Assembly: GCF_006715085.1 (NCBI RefSeq) | Contig: NZ_VFMM01000001.1 | Coordinates: 3,410,001-3,474,000, forward strand | Source of the DNA: Kribbella jejuensis | GTDB lineage: Bacteria; Actinomycetota; Actinomycetes; Propionibacteriales; Kribbellaceae | Direction of reading: 5' to 3' | Length of the DNA stretch: 64,000 nt | Part shown: piece after piece, positions 17,958 through 26,575 of the stretch | Layout: every line of letters starts with the position of its first letter | Position numbering within the stretch: the first letter of the stretch is position 1 | Program-made: the position numbers and the translations under genes | Notes under the pieces: model-generated | Database searches by the model: none | What the model was told of the DNA's origin: nothing | Seen by the model: only the letters and a program-made list of their open reading frames with translations

Positions 17958-19328
17958 GTGGAATTGTTGCCGCGGGGTGGGGCGTTGGGGGCCGTTGACG
18001 GGTTGCTGGATCGTCTGCGGGAGCAGGGGGTTGAGTGTCATTCGTTGATGGTGGTGCATCGCGGGAAGGTTGCTGCTGAGGGGTGGTGGGCGCCTTACTC
18101 GGCGGAGCGTGTGCATCTGCTGTATTCGTTGACGAAGTCGTTCACTTCGATCGCGGTCGGGATTGCCATCGGCGACGGGCTCTTGTCGCTGGAGGATCGG
18201 CTGGTCGACGTGTTGCCGGAGCACGTGCCGGCGGACGTGTCGGAGCAGGGACGGCGGATCACGGTTCATCACCTGTTGTCGATGACCGTCGGGCATGAGG
18301 AGGACAGTCTCGAGGAGGCCTGGCGGTTGGAGCCGGCGGATCTCGTGAAGGGGTTCCTGCGGGTGCCGTTCGTGCACCCGGAGGGGACGCGGCACGTGTA
18401 CGACAACGCGACCACCTTCATCTTGGCGCGGATGGTCGAGCGGGTCACCGGGCAGGACTTGCCGGAGTACCTCGACGAGCGGCTGTTCACGCCGATGGGG
18501 ATCGAGGATGCCGAGTGGGATCGGGTGGCGAGCGGGGCCGCGTTCGGGTTCCACGGGTTGCATCTCACGACCGAGGCGATTGCCGCGTTCGGCGAGCTGC
18601 TGCTGCGCGGCGGGCGCTGGGGTGATCAGCAGCTCGTACCGCGCGAGTGGGTCGAGCTCGCGACGACGAAGTACGTCGATACGCTGCCGCTCCCGAACTG
18701 GACGGAGAACCAGGACTTCCAGTCCGGGTACGGCTATCAGTTCTGGATCTCGCGCCACGGGTACTTCGGCCACGGCTCGTACGGGCAGTACTGCGTCGTC
18801 GTACCGTCGCACGAGCTCGTCGTCGCGATCACCGGCGCGATCGGACCGGAAGCCGTGCTGCCCGGTCTGATCTGGGACTGCCTGTTGCCGGCGCTGGACT
18901 CTGGAGGCGCCGACGACGCGCTTGCCGATCGGCTCCGGAACCTCTCGCTCGCGACGATCGAGGGTACGGCGGGACGCTCCGCCGAGGCGAAGATCGACGA
19001 CACGTCGGAGGTGCTGCCCAGCGGAACCACGGTCACGCTCGACGCCGTCGATGGCGGCTGGACGCTCCGACTCGGACCACTGACGGTCGACGTCGGCCAC
19101 CGCGCATGGCGCGAGAGCTCACCCCTCGGCCGGCCGATCGTCGCGATGGGCGGGTGGCAGGGCGATACGTACGTCGCGGACGTCTACGTCATCACCACTC
19201 CACATCGGGTCCGCCTCACGATCACCGGCGGAACAGCCACCGCGACCTGGAACGTCATACCACTGACCGGCCCTGACTTGCTCAAGCACGTCCGGGCGCC
19301 GCTGATGACCCGCCCCGACGTCTCATGA
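17958..19328 (+). CDS. serine hydrolase of the beta-lactamase/D-alanyl carboxypeptidase family
   Basis: 456 residues, penicillin-binding-protein-like fold. The active-site SxxK is SLTK (about residue 57), the second motif is YDN (about residue 151), and HGSYG takes the KTG position, as in class C-like esterases (EstB/DD-peptidase group). No signal peptide is visible, so it may be cytoplasmic. The C-terminal 110 residues form a separate beta-rich domain after the catalytic domain. GTG 17958 is the start. The 3' end overlaps the decayed gene on the opposite strand. Confidence 0.87.
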   Translation: MELLPRGGALGAVDGLLDRLREQGVECHSLMVVHRGKVAAEGWWAPYSAERVHLLYSLTKSFTSIAVGIAIGDGLLSLEDRLVDVLPEHVPADVSEQGRRITVHHLLSMTVGHEEDSLEEAWRLEPADLVKGFLRVPFVHPEGTRHVYDNATTFILARMVERVTGQDLPEYLDERLFTPMGIEDAEWDRVASGAAFGFHGLHLTTEAIAAFGELLLRGGRWGDQQLVPREWVELATTKYVDTLPLPNWTENQDFQSGYGYQFWISRHGYFGHGSYGQYCVVVPSHELVVAITGAIGPEAVLPGLIWDCLLPALDSGGADDALADRLRNLSLATIEGTAGRSAEAKIDDTSEVLPSGTTVTLDAVDGGWTLRLGPLTVDVGHRAWRESSPLGRPIVAMGGWQGDTYVADVYVITTPHRVRLTITGGTATATWNVIPLTGPDLLKHVRAPLMTRPDVS

Positions 19329-19705
19329 CAAGTTCGAACGTACGACCCCAGTCCGCTGGCGCCGTGCCGCGAAGCTGACGAGCCATGTCGGCGGCCGCCC
19401 GCAAAGGGTCCGCTTCGGAGCTGGTGAGGTGCAGCAGCAGTTGGCCTGCTGGTCGACGGAGAGAACGGCCGGCCTTCGTAGTCCGCCGACCACGGCTCGA
19501 GCGGGCGCGTGAAAACGCCGGTGTAGTCGCGGAAGTCGACCCATGAGATCCGCCGACCGTCCGGGGACGCGACGATGTGCGGCGCGATTACCCCACAGCC
19601 GGCCTCGCCGCACGAGCAGCGGTACACGGCCACGCGCCGCCCGCGATCGTCGGGAACCCGCGGCGAACCCTCGCCGAGGATGTGGGCCGGCTCGCCGTGC
19701 GCCGT
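19282..19705 (-). pseudogene. decayed gene downstream of the VOC protein (N-truncated, frameshifted)
   Basis: Directly after the VOC stop codon the same frame stays open and encodes protein-like sequence with a Cys cluster (YRCSCGEAGCGVIAP) and SWVDFRDYTGVF. It lacks a proper start: the first possible GTG is internal to the conserved-looking stretch. Near 19450-19480 the coherent sequence switches frame (DYEGRPF, then QLLLHLTSSEADPLRAAADM). The final part overlaps the serine hydrolase gene. This is best read as the remnant of a once longer gene. I do not know its original function. Confidence 0.55.
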
Positions 19706-20140
19706 CTAGTCCAGGCAGAAGTCGTTGCCTTCGACATCGTTCATCCAGATGCAGGACTCGTTGACCTCGTCGGCCTCCTGGAGGAGTACTTCGACGGCGC
19801 CGAGCGGGAGCAGGCGGTCGCGTTCGGCGGTCAGGGCGGCGAGACGTTCCGCACCTGTGAGGCCGGTGCCGACGCGGACGTCGAGGTGCACGCGGTTCTT
19901 CACCACCTTGCCTTCGGGTACGCGCTGGAAGAACAGCCGCGGACCGATCCCGTTCGGATCGACGCACGCGAACCAGCTGCCGCGTTCCTCCTCCGGCTGC
20001 GCGCGCTCGTACTCCTCCCACGACGTGAACCCACCGGGCGGCGGCGGTACGACGTACCCGAGGACCTCGCACCAGAACCGGGCGACGCGCTCCGGATCCG
20101 CGCAGTCGAACGTGACCTGAAACTGCCTGACCGTTGTCAC
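19706..20140 (-). CDS. VOC family (glyoxalase/bleomycin resistance-like) protein
   Basis: About 144 residues, one pair of beta-alpha-beta-beta-beta modules. It has VTFDCADPERVARFWCEVLGY at the first strand and helix, and NDVEGNDFCLD at the last strand, matching the large actinobacterial VOC group. Metal ligands are only partly evident, so catalysis is uncertain. GTG 20140 begins at the domain boundary; GTG 20176 is an alternative. It is followed at once by the decayed gene in the same frame. Confidence 0.82.
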   Translation of the reverse strand: MTTVRQFQVTFDCADPERVARFWCEVLGYVVPPPPGGFTSWEEYERAQPEEERGSWFACVDPNGIGPRLFFQRVPEGKVVKNRVHLDVRVGTGLTGAERLAALTAERDRLLPLGAVEVLLQEADEVNESCIWMNDVEGNDFCLD

Positions 20141-20211
20141 CGGACCACGGTAAAGGTGCCCGAGGCTACGGTCCACCGTAAATCCGTGTCGTCCACCGCG
20201 TCCGGGACGAG

Positions 20212-20976
20212 ATGATGACGCGCGTGGACGACGAGGAGGTGCTGACCGGCGGCAACGTCGCGGACGTCGTCGTACGGATCGGATCGACGGTACGGAAACC
20301 GGCGATGGCGCACACGGCCGGAGTTGAGGCCGTACTCGAGCACCTGAAGGATTTCGAGGCCTCGCCGCAGACCCTCGGCCGCGATGAGCAGGGCCGGCAC
20401 GTCCTCGAGTACATCCCCGGCACGCTGGCGGACACGTTGCCGCCGCTCACCATTGACGAACTGCACCGCATCGGCCGGCTGATCCGCGAACTGCACGACG
20501 CGATGGAGACCTTCGAGCCACCACCCGACGCCGAGTGGCACCCCGCCGTACCCGACCCGGCCGGCGGCGACCTGATCCTGCACGGCGACCTCGCGCCGTG
20601 GAACCTGGTCCGCACCGGCGACCGCTGGGTCTTCATCGACTGGGACAACTGCGGCCCGTCCACCCGCCTGTGGGACCTCGGGTACGCCGCCCAAACCCTC
20701 GTACCGCTACTACCGTGGGGCGACGTGACCGTGGACGCCCCACGCCTGCGCGCGTTCGCCGACGGCTACGACCTGACCCGCGACCAACGCGTCGCCTTCC
20801 CAGCCCAGATCGCCGCCCGCACCCGCGGCTCGTACGACCTCCTCCTCCGAGGCCACCAAACCGGCGAACAACCCTGGGCCAAACTCTACGAGGAAGGCCA
20901 CGCCAACTTCTGGCGCCCAGCCGCCGCCTACACCACCCACCACCACGACGATTGGCTCGAGGCATTGATCTCATAG
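20212..20976 (+). CDS. phosphotransferase enzyme family protein (APH fold)
   Basis: 254 residues. The catalytic loop LHGDLAPWNLV has the H-G-D and N of an active aminoglycoside phosphotransferase/choline kinase fold, followed by the metal-binding FIDWDNCGP. The small N-lobe includes VRKPAM, which supplies the candidate ATP lysine. Substrate unknown; resistance to aminoglycosides should not be inferred. Start ATG 20212 (a second ATG follows directly). Divergent from the VOC gene and 12 bp before the alpha/beta hydrolase gene. Confidence 0.85.
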   Translation: MMTRVDDEEVLTGGNVADVVVRIGSTVRKPAMAHTAGVEAVLEHLKDFEASPQTLGRDEQGRHVLEYIPGTLADTLPPLTIDELHRIGRLIRELHDAMETFEPPPDAEWHPAVPDPAGGDLILHGDLAPWNLVRTGDRWVFIDWDNCGPSTRLWDLGYAAQTLVPLLPWGDVTVDAPRLRAFADGYDLTRDQRVAFPAQIAARTRGSYDLLLRGHQTGEQPWAKLYEEGHANFWRPAAAYTTHHHDDWLEALIS

Positions 20977-20988
20977 CGTCAGACTGCG

Positions 20989-21843
20989 GTGGTGGACATT
21001 GTGGTCAACGGGATTCGGCATTGGGTGCGGGTCGTCGGCGAGCTGGGGGCGGCGACACCGCTGGTCGTAGTCCATGGAGGGCCGGGCGGGTTCGTCTACG
21101 ACTTCGAGCGGTTGACCGGGCCGGCGTTGGAGCGGCTCGGGCCGGTTGTGTACTACGAGCAGCGGGGGTCGGGCCGGAGCGATTCGCCGTACGACGGGAA
21201 GTACTCGATCGAGCTGCTCGTCGATGATCTGGAACAGTTGCGGCGCGAGCTCCGGATCGAGCGGATGGTGTTGCTCGGGATCTCGTTCGGAGGTGATCTC
21301 GCGGCGGAATTCGCCGTTGTGCATCCGGAGCGTGTCGACGGGCTGATCCTTCAGGGCACGGGTTTGGCCGAGCGGTCCCGTCCGTCCCCGTGGCCGTCGG
21401 GGTTCGAGGCGGTCGCTGCGGACGACGCCATGCGCACGGCGATCCGCGTCGCGGTCGAGCGGTCGGGGCCGAGTGCGGTGTGGGACGTTGTTGATCGGGA
21501 GACGACCGATCGGTTCCTGTTCCACCAGCCGGCCGTGGCGCAGCGGATCCGGGAATTGTGGGCGGAGAGCGGGCTCGTCAACACCGGCGCGATGTCGGCG
21601 GCGCTGGCCGAGGAACCGGTGCGCGCCGTATCGCTCGTCGACGAGTTGGCCGAGCTGGACCTCCCGGTACTGGTCCTGATCGGCCTCTGGGACCGCAACG
21701 CCGGCGTCGACGGCCCGCGCGATCTGGTAACTCGACTACCGCGCGCCGAACTGCACGTCTTCGAGAACAGCGCCCACTTCCCGAACGCAGAGGAGACCGA
21801 CCGCTACGTCAACAAGATCGCCCGATTCCTCGCCGTACCTTAA
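20989..21843 (+). CDS. alpha/beta hydrolase, proline iminopeptidase-like (S33)
   Basis: 284-residue cytoplasmic hydrolase. The oxyanion HGGPGG motif (about residue 29), YYEQRGSGRSD and nucleophile elbow GISFGG are the pattern of peptidase family S33. The catalytic Asp is likely in LIGLWDRNAG and the His in FENSAHFPNAEE. GTG 20989 start, 12 bp after the phosphotransferase stop, so the two genes probably share a transcript. Substrate (N-terminal proline peptides or another amide/ester) is not determinable. Confidence 0.87.
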   Translation: MVDIVVNGIRHWVRVVGELGAATPLVVVHGGPGGFVYDFERLTGPALERLGPVVYYEQRGSGRSDSPYDGKYSIELLVDDLEQLRRELRIERMVLLGISFGGDLAAEFAVVHPERVDGLILQGTGLAERSRPSPWPSGFEAVAADDAMRTAIRVAVERSGPSAVWDVVDRETTDRFLFHQPAVAQRIRELWAESGLVNTGAMSAALAEEPVRAVSLVDELAELDLPVLVLIGLWDRNAGVDGPRDLVTRLPRAELHVFENSAHFPNAEETDRYVNKIARFLAVP

Positions 21844-21926
21844 ATGAAGAGCCTGACAAACTGCCCGAGCAAGACCTCAGGCTGACCTCCGGGCATAGGC
21901 GGTCCGCCGACGGTTAGGTTGGGGTT

Positions 21927-22340
21927 GTGTATGTCAGGTATCAGTGTCCTTTTCCGGATCGGTGGGGGCGGCGGGTTGGGGTGTTCGGGCTGGTGAACAT
22001 GCTCTCGAATCGCGGGTACCTGAGTGGTGACGAGGAGCGGTTTCGGCGTACGACGAATGCGTGGTACGACGCGACGTACATCAATCCGTCCACCGTTGAC
22101 CCCTCCATCTACGCGGACAACCCGGACGCCGCCTCCTGGTTCAAGCCCACCGCGCATCACCTTTTCGAACCGATCCCCGGCTATCTCGAGATCCTCGCGG
22201 CCCACAATGTTCCCTGCCGCCGCTACACCTCCCCGTCGCCCGGCCGGGTCCTCTACGAAGACCCCCACCAACTGGTGGTCGTACCGGCCGACCAAGGAGA
22301 TCCCGTCACCACCATGCTGTGGCTGCGCCCGAGGACCTGA
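21927..22340 (+). CDS. hypothetical protein
   Basis: 137 residues from GTG 21927. No domain recognised. The N-terminal part (RWGRRVGVFGLVNMLSNRG) and a middle rich in aromatic residues (AWYDATYINP, ASWFKPTAHH) suggest a compact soluble fold. Codon use matches neighbours, supporting a real gene. It runs to 66 bp before the thioredoxin start. Function unknown. Confidence 0.6.
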   Translation: MYVRYQCPFPDRWGRRVGVFGLVNMLSNRGYLSGDEERFRRTTNAWYDATYINPSTVDPSIYADNPDAASWFKPTAHHLFEPIPGYLEILAAHNVPCRRYTSPSPGRVLYEDPHQLVVVPADQGDPVTTMLWLRPRT

Positions 22341-22406
22341 CGACCGGGCGGATCCAGTGGGTTGCAGGGGTTACGGTGCAGGGGACGGCGAGCGGAGGCG
22401 ACGGCG

Positions 22407-22868
22407 ATGAGTCACGACCAGAGCGGTGCGCGTATCACCACCTGTCCCAACTGCGGGCGTCGCAACCGCGTCCCCGCGGTCGCAGCCGGCAGACCGCAGT
22501 GCGGCAATTGCCACGCGGCGCTGCCGTGGATCGTCGATGCGGGCGACGACGACTTCGCGACGGTTGCGGAGCAGGCCACCGTCCCGGTGCTGGTCGACGT
22601 CTGGGCTCCGTGGTGCGGGCCGTGCCGCATGGTCAGCCCGGTGCTGGAGCAGTTGGCCACGGAGAAGGCCGGTGACCTCAAGCTGGTGAAGGTCAACGCC
22701 GACCTCGCTCCGGTCGTGTCCCGGCGCTTCGACGTCCAGGCGATCCCGACGCTGATTGTGCTCAACGCCGGGCAACCCGTCGCCCGGCAGGTGGGCGCCG
22801 CGCCGGCGTCGGCCCTGCGGCCCTGGCTCGACAACGCCCTCGCCAAGGTCGGCGACAGGCAGACTTGA
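22407..22868 (+). CDS. trxC: thioredoxin 2 (zinc-ribbon thioredoxin)
   Basis: Disulfide reductase of the cytosol, 153 residues. An N-terminal zinc ribbon (CPNCGRRN and CGNC) precedes a thioredoxin domain with active site WAPWCGPC, the arrangement that defines TrxC/Trx2. The cis-Pro loop is AIPTLI. Start ATG 22407 with a GGAGG-like site upstream; the frame continues further upstream but is not protein-like. It heads a likely stress cluster with two Hsp20 genes. Confidence 0.92.
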   Translation: MSHDQSGARITTCPNCGRRNRVPAVAAGRPQCGNCHAALPWIVDAGDDDFATVAEQATVPVLVDVWAPWCGPCRMVSPVLEQLATEKAGDLKLVKVNADLAPVVSRRFDVQAIPTLIVLNAGQPVARQVGAAPASALRPWLDNALAKVGDRQT

Positions 22869-22873
22869 AATTT

Positions 22874-22917
22874 GTCATCGGATCGACGACATTTGGGAAT
22901 GTCAACGAGTCGATGAC
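22874..22917. promoter_or_regulatory. nested dyad upstream of hsp20
   Basis: GACATT-TGGG-AATGTC (22888-22903) is a perfect 6-bp inverted repeat. It is nested in ATCGAC/GTCGAT (22882-22887, 22909-22914) and GTCATCG/CGATGAC (22874-22880, 22911-22917). It lies in the trxC-hsp20 intergenic region, where an operator, an RNA thermometer or a terminator would sit. It is not a HAIR (HspR) element. Confidence 0.55.
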
Positions 22918-22982
22918 CGTTGCACAAGATAGAAGCTCCGGCAGGAGCTCGAACACCACAGTCAACGTTGGAGGTGACGACA

Positions 22983-23414
22983 ATGATGATTCGTACTGAT
23001 CCGTTCCAGGTGTTCGACCAGCTGGCCCGACAGCTCACCGGGACGGCGACCGGGACGTGGACCAGGCCGTCGGTGATGCCGATGGACGCCTACCGTTCAG
23101 GCGATGAGTTCCTGGTCGCCTTCGACCTGCCGGGTGTCGACCCGGACAGTATCGACCTGAGCGTCGAGCGCAACGTGATCACGGTCAAGGCCGAGCGCCG
23201 GTCCCCGCACGTGGACGAGGGCGGCCAGGTGCAGTTCTCCGAACGGCCCCACGGTGTGTTCACCCGAGAGCTGGTCCTCGGCGACAACCTGGACACCGAA
23301 CACATCGAGGCAAGCTACGTCGACGGTGTGCTGAGGCTGCGGATCCCGGTCGCGGAGCAGGCCAAGCCTCGCAAGATCGAGATCACCGGCGGACGCCAGC
23401 AGATCAGCGCCTGA
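22983..23414 (+). CDS. Hsp20/alpha-crystallin small heat-shock protein
   Basis: Cytosolic holdase chaperone, 143 residues. The alpha-crystallin domain spans about residues 35-130 with [18 protein letters not shown] and the closing [12 protein letters not shown] strand, followed by a short tail. ATG 22983 has TTGGAGG upstream with suitable spacing. A prominent dyad lies before it. With trxC upstream and a second Hsp20 downstream, it looks like part of a redox/heat response set, similar in content to dormancy regulons of mycobacteria (inference). Confidence 0.94.
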   Translation: MMIRTDPFQVFDQLARQLTGTATGTWTRPSVMPMDAYRSGDEFLVAFDLPGVDPDSIDLSVERNVITVKAERRSPHVDEGGQVQFSERPHGVFTRELVLGDNLDTEHIEASYVDGVLRLRIPVAEQAKPRKIEITGGRQQISA

Positions 23415-23632
23415 CCGAGGCCGGTCCGGCTCGCCCGTCAGAGGGGATGTGAGCGGGCCGGGCCACCTCCGGCCACCCGGTCCGGCGTACCAGGCCACCG
23501 CCTCCGATCGAGGCACGCTTTCCCTCCCTGGGACGCTGCGCGCCGGACCGGCGTCGGCAACCCCTACCCTCACGCACGCACCCAGCCGTGGCGCCCGGCG
23601 GGACGCCACGGCACCATCCCGTGGAAGAGAGA

Positions 23633-24097
23633 ATGAAGGATCTCGTACATCTGGACACAGCGGCATTTCGGCAGTCGGTCCTCAACTACGTGGCAGCTCT
23701 GGCAGGCGTCGCGGTCGTCTTCGACGCGCTGTACCTGATCACCACTCCCGGCCGGGTTCTGCTCGCCGCGGCGTACAGCCTGCCCATCCTTGCCGGAGCG
23801 CTCGGTGGCATCCTGATCGCCGCCACGGAATCCGGCTGGACCGGCGACCTGATCACGAAAGCCTGCCTCGCAACGCTCGCCGCCGGGGTGACCAACACGG
23901 CGTTCGTCCTGACGATCGGCGGCATGCTGCAAACCGGTCCGTCCGACTGGGTACGTGGCGCCGCAACGGTCCTGCTGAGCGCCGCGACCCCTGTCCTCGT
24001 CGCGCTGACCTGGTCGCTGATCACTTCACTCCCGTACGCCACCACGGCCGAGCACAACTGGAAACGTCAATGGTTGAAGGAGGTTGATGCGATATGA
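23633..24097 (+). CDS. four-TM membrane protein in stress cluster
   Basis: 154 residues from ATG 23633 (GAAGAGAG upstream). Four hydrophobic helices are visible (about 15-37, 43-65, 78-98, 110-132) with short loops, and a Trp/Lys-rich cytoplasmic tail. No family recognised. Its stop overlaps the start of the second hsp20 (ATGA), so production of the two is coupled, suggesting that this protein and the chaperone act together at the membrane (inference). Confidence 0.7.
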   Translation: MKDLVHLDTAAFRQSVLNYVAALAGVAVVFDALYLITTPGRVLLAAAYSLPILAGALGGILIAATESGWTGDLITKACLATLAAGVTNTAFVLTIGGMLQTGPSDWVRGAATVLLSAATPVLVALTWSLITSLPYATTAEHNWKRQWLKEVDAI

Positions 24098-24609
24098 AGA
24101 AGCCGAGCGCACTTCCTACACTGCGTCGCAGCAGGAACCACCTCAGCGAGCCCGCCGGTACGGACAGCCGGCCGGTTCGGTGGTTGCCGTCGGAGCTGGC
24201 CGCCGATTTCGAGGACATCTGGCGGCGGATGGACCAGCTGGCACAGTCGTTCGGCACGATCGATCGCTCCGGGTGGTCGTCGTTCCCCGTCGACCTCGAG
24301 GAGACCGACGACGCGTACATCGTGGAGATCGACCTCCCCGGCGTCTCGCCCGACGACCTCACCCTGGAGTCCAGCGATCGTCGGCTGACCGTCCACGGCG
24401 AAGTCAAACACCGCGAACGCAAAGGTTTCCTACGGCAGCAGACCCGTCGCGTCGGGGAGTTCCACCACAGCATCACCCTGCCCGGCGACGTCGTCACCGA
24501 CCAGATCACCGCCGACCTCAAGGACGGCGTCCTGATCATCCGGGCCCCCAAACCAGCCACGGCCAGATCCCGCCGAATCCAAATCACCACCGGCACACCG
24601 AGGACCTGA
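24094..24609 (+). CDS. Hsp20/alpha-crystallin small heat-shock protein
   Basis: Second Hsp20 (171 residues) with a longer basic N-terminal arm of about 60 residues, then an alpha-crystallin domain containing AYIVEIDLPGVSPDDLTL and ending DGVLIIRAPKP. It overlaps the membrane protein gene by 4 nt. It differs enough from the first Hsp20 to represent another class rather than a recent copy. The basic arm may target membrane or nucleic acid (inference). Confidence 0.93.
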   Translation: MKKPSALPTLRRSRNHLSEPAGTDSRPVRWLPSELAADFEDIWRRMDQLAQSFGTIDRSGWSSFPVDLEETDDAYIVEIDLPGVSPDDLTLESSDRRLTVHGEVKHRERKGFLRQQTRRVGEFHHSITLPGDVVTDQITADLKDGVLIIRAPKPATARSRRIQITTGTPRT

Positions 24610-24700
24610 CCCGCCAGAACGCGCTGTCCGGCGATGGCTGGGGTGGCGGCCATGGGTACGGTTCTCTGGTGGTTAGGCGGCTCGTCGGGGTGATCGGCTG

Positions 24701-25207
24701 ATGCCGCTTGTCTACCTGACCGGCACCTCGGGTGTCGGGAAGACGACGGTTGGGCAGGAGCTCAGCCGCCGCGGGTTCACGGTGTACGACGTTGACGTGG
24801 ACGGGCTGGCCCGGTGGTACGAGAACGCATCCGGGGCCGAGGTGCCGATGCCGGACGACCGCGACGACAGGTGGTACGCCGAGCACACGTACCGCCTGCC
24901 GCCCGAGACCGTGCGACGGCTTACCCCAGCCGTCGGCATCACCTTCATCTCGGGGACGGTGGGTAACGAGGACGAGATCTGGGACCTGTTCGACCAGGTG
25001 GTCCACCTGACGGCGGACCCGGCAACCCTCGAACGACGGCTTCGAGCGCGCGGGAGTTTCGGGTCGAGTGCGGAGGAGCGCGCGAGAGTGCTCGGCTGGC
25101 AGGCGCAGGCTGATCTGGACAACGCGAGGTATGGCGCTCGTCTTGTATCCGCTGATGCCCCGCCCGCTCAGGTCGCCGAGTGGGTTCTTGAGGTGGTTGG
25201 GGGCTGA
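24701..25207 (+). CDS. P-loop nucleoside/shikimate-kinase-like protein
   Basis: 168-residue P-loop NTPase of the adenylate/shikimate kinase-like fold. Walker A is GTSGVGKTT near residue 8, DVDVDG follows at the strand-2 position, and a basic LID-like ERRLRARG segment lies near residue 110. It lacks the full shikimate kinase signatures, so the phosphate acceptor is unknown. Stand-alone ATG start. It ends shortly before a small membrane protein gene on the same strand. Confidence 0.8.
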   Translation: MPLVYLTGTSGVGKTTVGQELSRRGFTVYDVDVDGLARWYENASGAEVPMPDDRDDRWYAEHTYRLPPETVRRLTPAVGITFISGTVGNEDEIWDLFDQVVHLTADPATLERRLRARGSFGSSAEERARVLGWQAQADLDNARYGARLVSADAPPAQVAEWVLEVVGG

Positions 25208-25240
25208 GTCGGGGTGAAGTGACGCTGGGGATCACTTACG

Positions 25241-25624
25241 GTGATGCCTATGGCGTTTGCTGCGAAGGGGAGCAAGGGTGAGTCGTTCCTTGCGGTGGTG
25301 GTCGGGGGTGGGGCGGCGTTCGGGTTGATCGTGATGACCTCGCGGGCATGGAAGGCGTGCCGGGTGGATGTCACCGGGAGCGTGCCGAACGGGTTGACGC
25401 TGCTGTTCCTCGGCGTACCGATCGCGTTGATCGTCAACCTGGTCCTGTTCACCATCGTCTTCCGGTACGCCGGGAAGGCGTTCCTGTTCTCGCTGCTCGC
25501 GGCCTGTATCGCGATCGCGATCGCCGACCTCGCGCTGTTCTCCTGGCAGGGCACCCCGGCCGGTTCCCCCGGTATTTGCCCGGGCAACGTCCCGCCGTGG
25601 TGGCCGAAGATGATCCCCACCTGA
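25241..25624 (+). CDS. small membrane protein
   Basis: 127 residues, GTG 25241 start (in-frame ATGs follow at once). Three hydrophobic helices are predicted (about 17-37, 53-75, 80-102), followed by a Pro/Trp-rich C-terminus with one Cys. No family recognised. Convergent with the phosphotransferase gene, leaving a gap of 3 bp. Confidence 0.65.
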   Translation: MMPMAFAAKGSKGESFLAVVVGGGAAFGLIVMTSRAWKACRVDVTGSVPNGLTLLFLGVPIALIVNLVLFTIVFRYAGKAFLFSLLAACIAIAIADLALFSWQGTPAGSPGICPGNVPPWWPKMIPT

Positions 25625-25627
25625 CGG

Positions 25628-26557
25628 TTACAGCAGCCGGAGAAGCGCCGCCGCCCGCTCGGGGTCGCCGAGGTGGGCGGCCGTGGGGAAGAGGCGGCTC
25701 CAGGAGCCCGCGCGGGTGAGGTGACTGAGGCGCCGGGCAAGCGACGCCGCGCGCCGCAGGTCGTGCAGCGTGTGGCCGTCCTCGGTCCACGCGTCCAGGT
25801 ACGCGTCCTCGAGCCGCGCGACAACCTCGGCCCCATCCAGCGAGGCCGCCCGCTCCAGCGTGACCAGCAGGCTGAAGAACGGATGCCCCACGTTCGCATC
25901 GCCCCAGTCGAAGAACGTGTACCGCCCCTCGCCGGCCACCAGAATCTGCCCGTCATGCAGATCTGCATGATCCAGCGAATCCGGTACGCCGACCGCCGCC
26001 AACTCCTCCCACCACCCGACCAACCGCGGCCGCAGGTCCACCAACCGCGCCCGTGCCTCCGAAGTCAACGACGAGATCGCCGAGTCGAAGAGCGCGACCG
26101 GCTCCCGAGCATCAGGTACGCCGAGCCGCAGCAACTCCTCCACCCGCGGTACGACGGCCCGCTGCAGCGAGGCGTACTGCGTCAACGCCTGCTCCCACTC
26201 ACCCGGACCAGGCGGCAGCGCCCGCAACAACGGCCCGCCGGACGGCAGCAGCGACCACCCGCGCGCGGCGTCAACGGCGTACGGCGTCAGCACGTGCTGG
26301 GGCGCCCAAGACGACAGCGCCGCACCCAACCCGGCCTCGAAAGCAGCCCCAGGCGCCGCCGCCTTGAACCACACCGGCTCAGCCGCCGCGACCCGCACGA
26401 TCACCGACCAAGGCCGTACCCGAACCTGCCGCGGCCCGACCTCCCGTACGCCGATCCGAAGCAACTCATCATCCAGCCATCCCAGCGCCGAGGAACGCCA
26501 GGACGGGTCGTCCCAAGGGGTCCGCGCGTCCGGATACGCACCGCGGTCGATCTGCAC
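25628..26557 (-). CDS. phosphotransferase enzyme family protein (APH fold)
   Basis: 309 residues from GTG 26557, where coding character begins; the long upstream frame is antisense to the DUF72 gene. The N-lobe contains VWFKAAAPGAAFEAG (candidate ATP lysine), the catalytic loop is DHADLHDGQIL with H-x-D intact, and the metal site is FFDWGDANVGHP. It resembles the protein at 16864-17904 in length and N-terminal layout but retains catalytic residues. Substrate unknown. Divergent from the DUF72 gene by about 18 bp. Confidence 0.82.
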   Translation of the reverse strand: MQIDRGAYPDARTPWDDPSWRSSALGWLDDELLRIGVREVGPRQVRVRPWSVIVRVAAAEPVWFKAAAPGAAFEAGLGAALSSWAPQHVLTPYAVDAARGWSLLPSGGPLLRALPPGPGEWEQALTQYASLQRAVVPRVEELLRLGVPDAREPVALFDSAISSLTSEARARLVDLRPRLVGWWEELAAVGVPDSLDHADLHDGQILVAGEGRYTFFDWGDANVGHPFFSLLVTLERAASLDGAEVVARLEDAYLDAWTEDGHTLHDLRRAASLARRLSHLTRAGSWSRLFPTAAHLGDPERAAALLRLL

Positions 26558-26575
26558 AGGGTCAATAATCGAGGG

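Noticed and set aside
20212..20976. Aminoglycoside resistance gene
   Set aside because: The APH fold covers many small-molecule kinases; nothing in sequence or context supports resistance.
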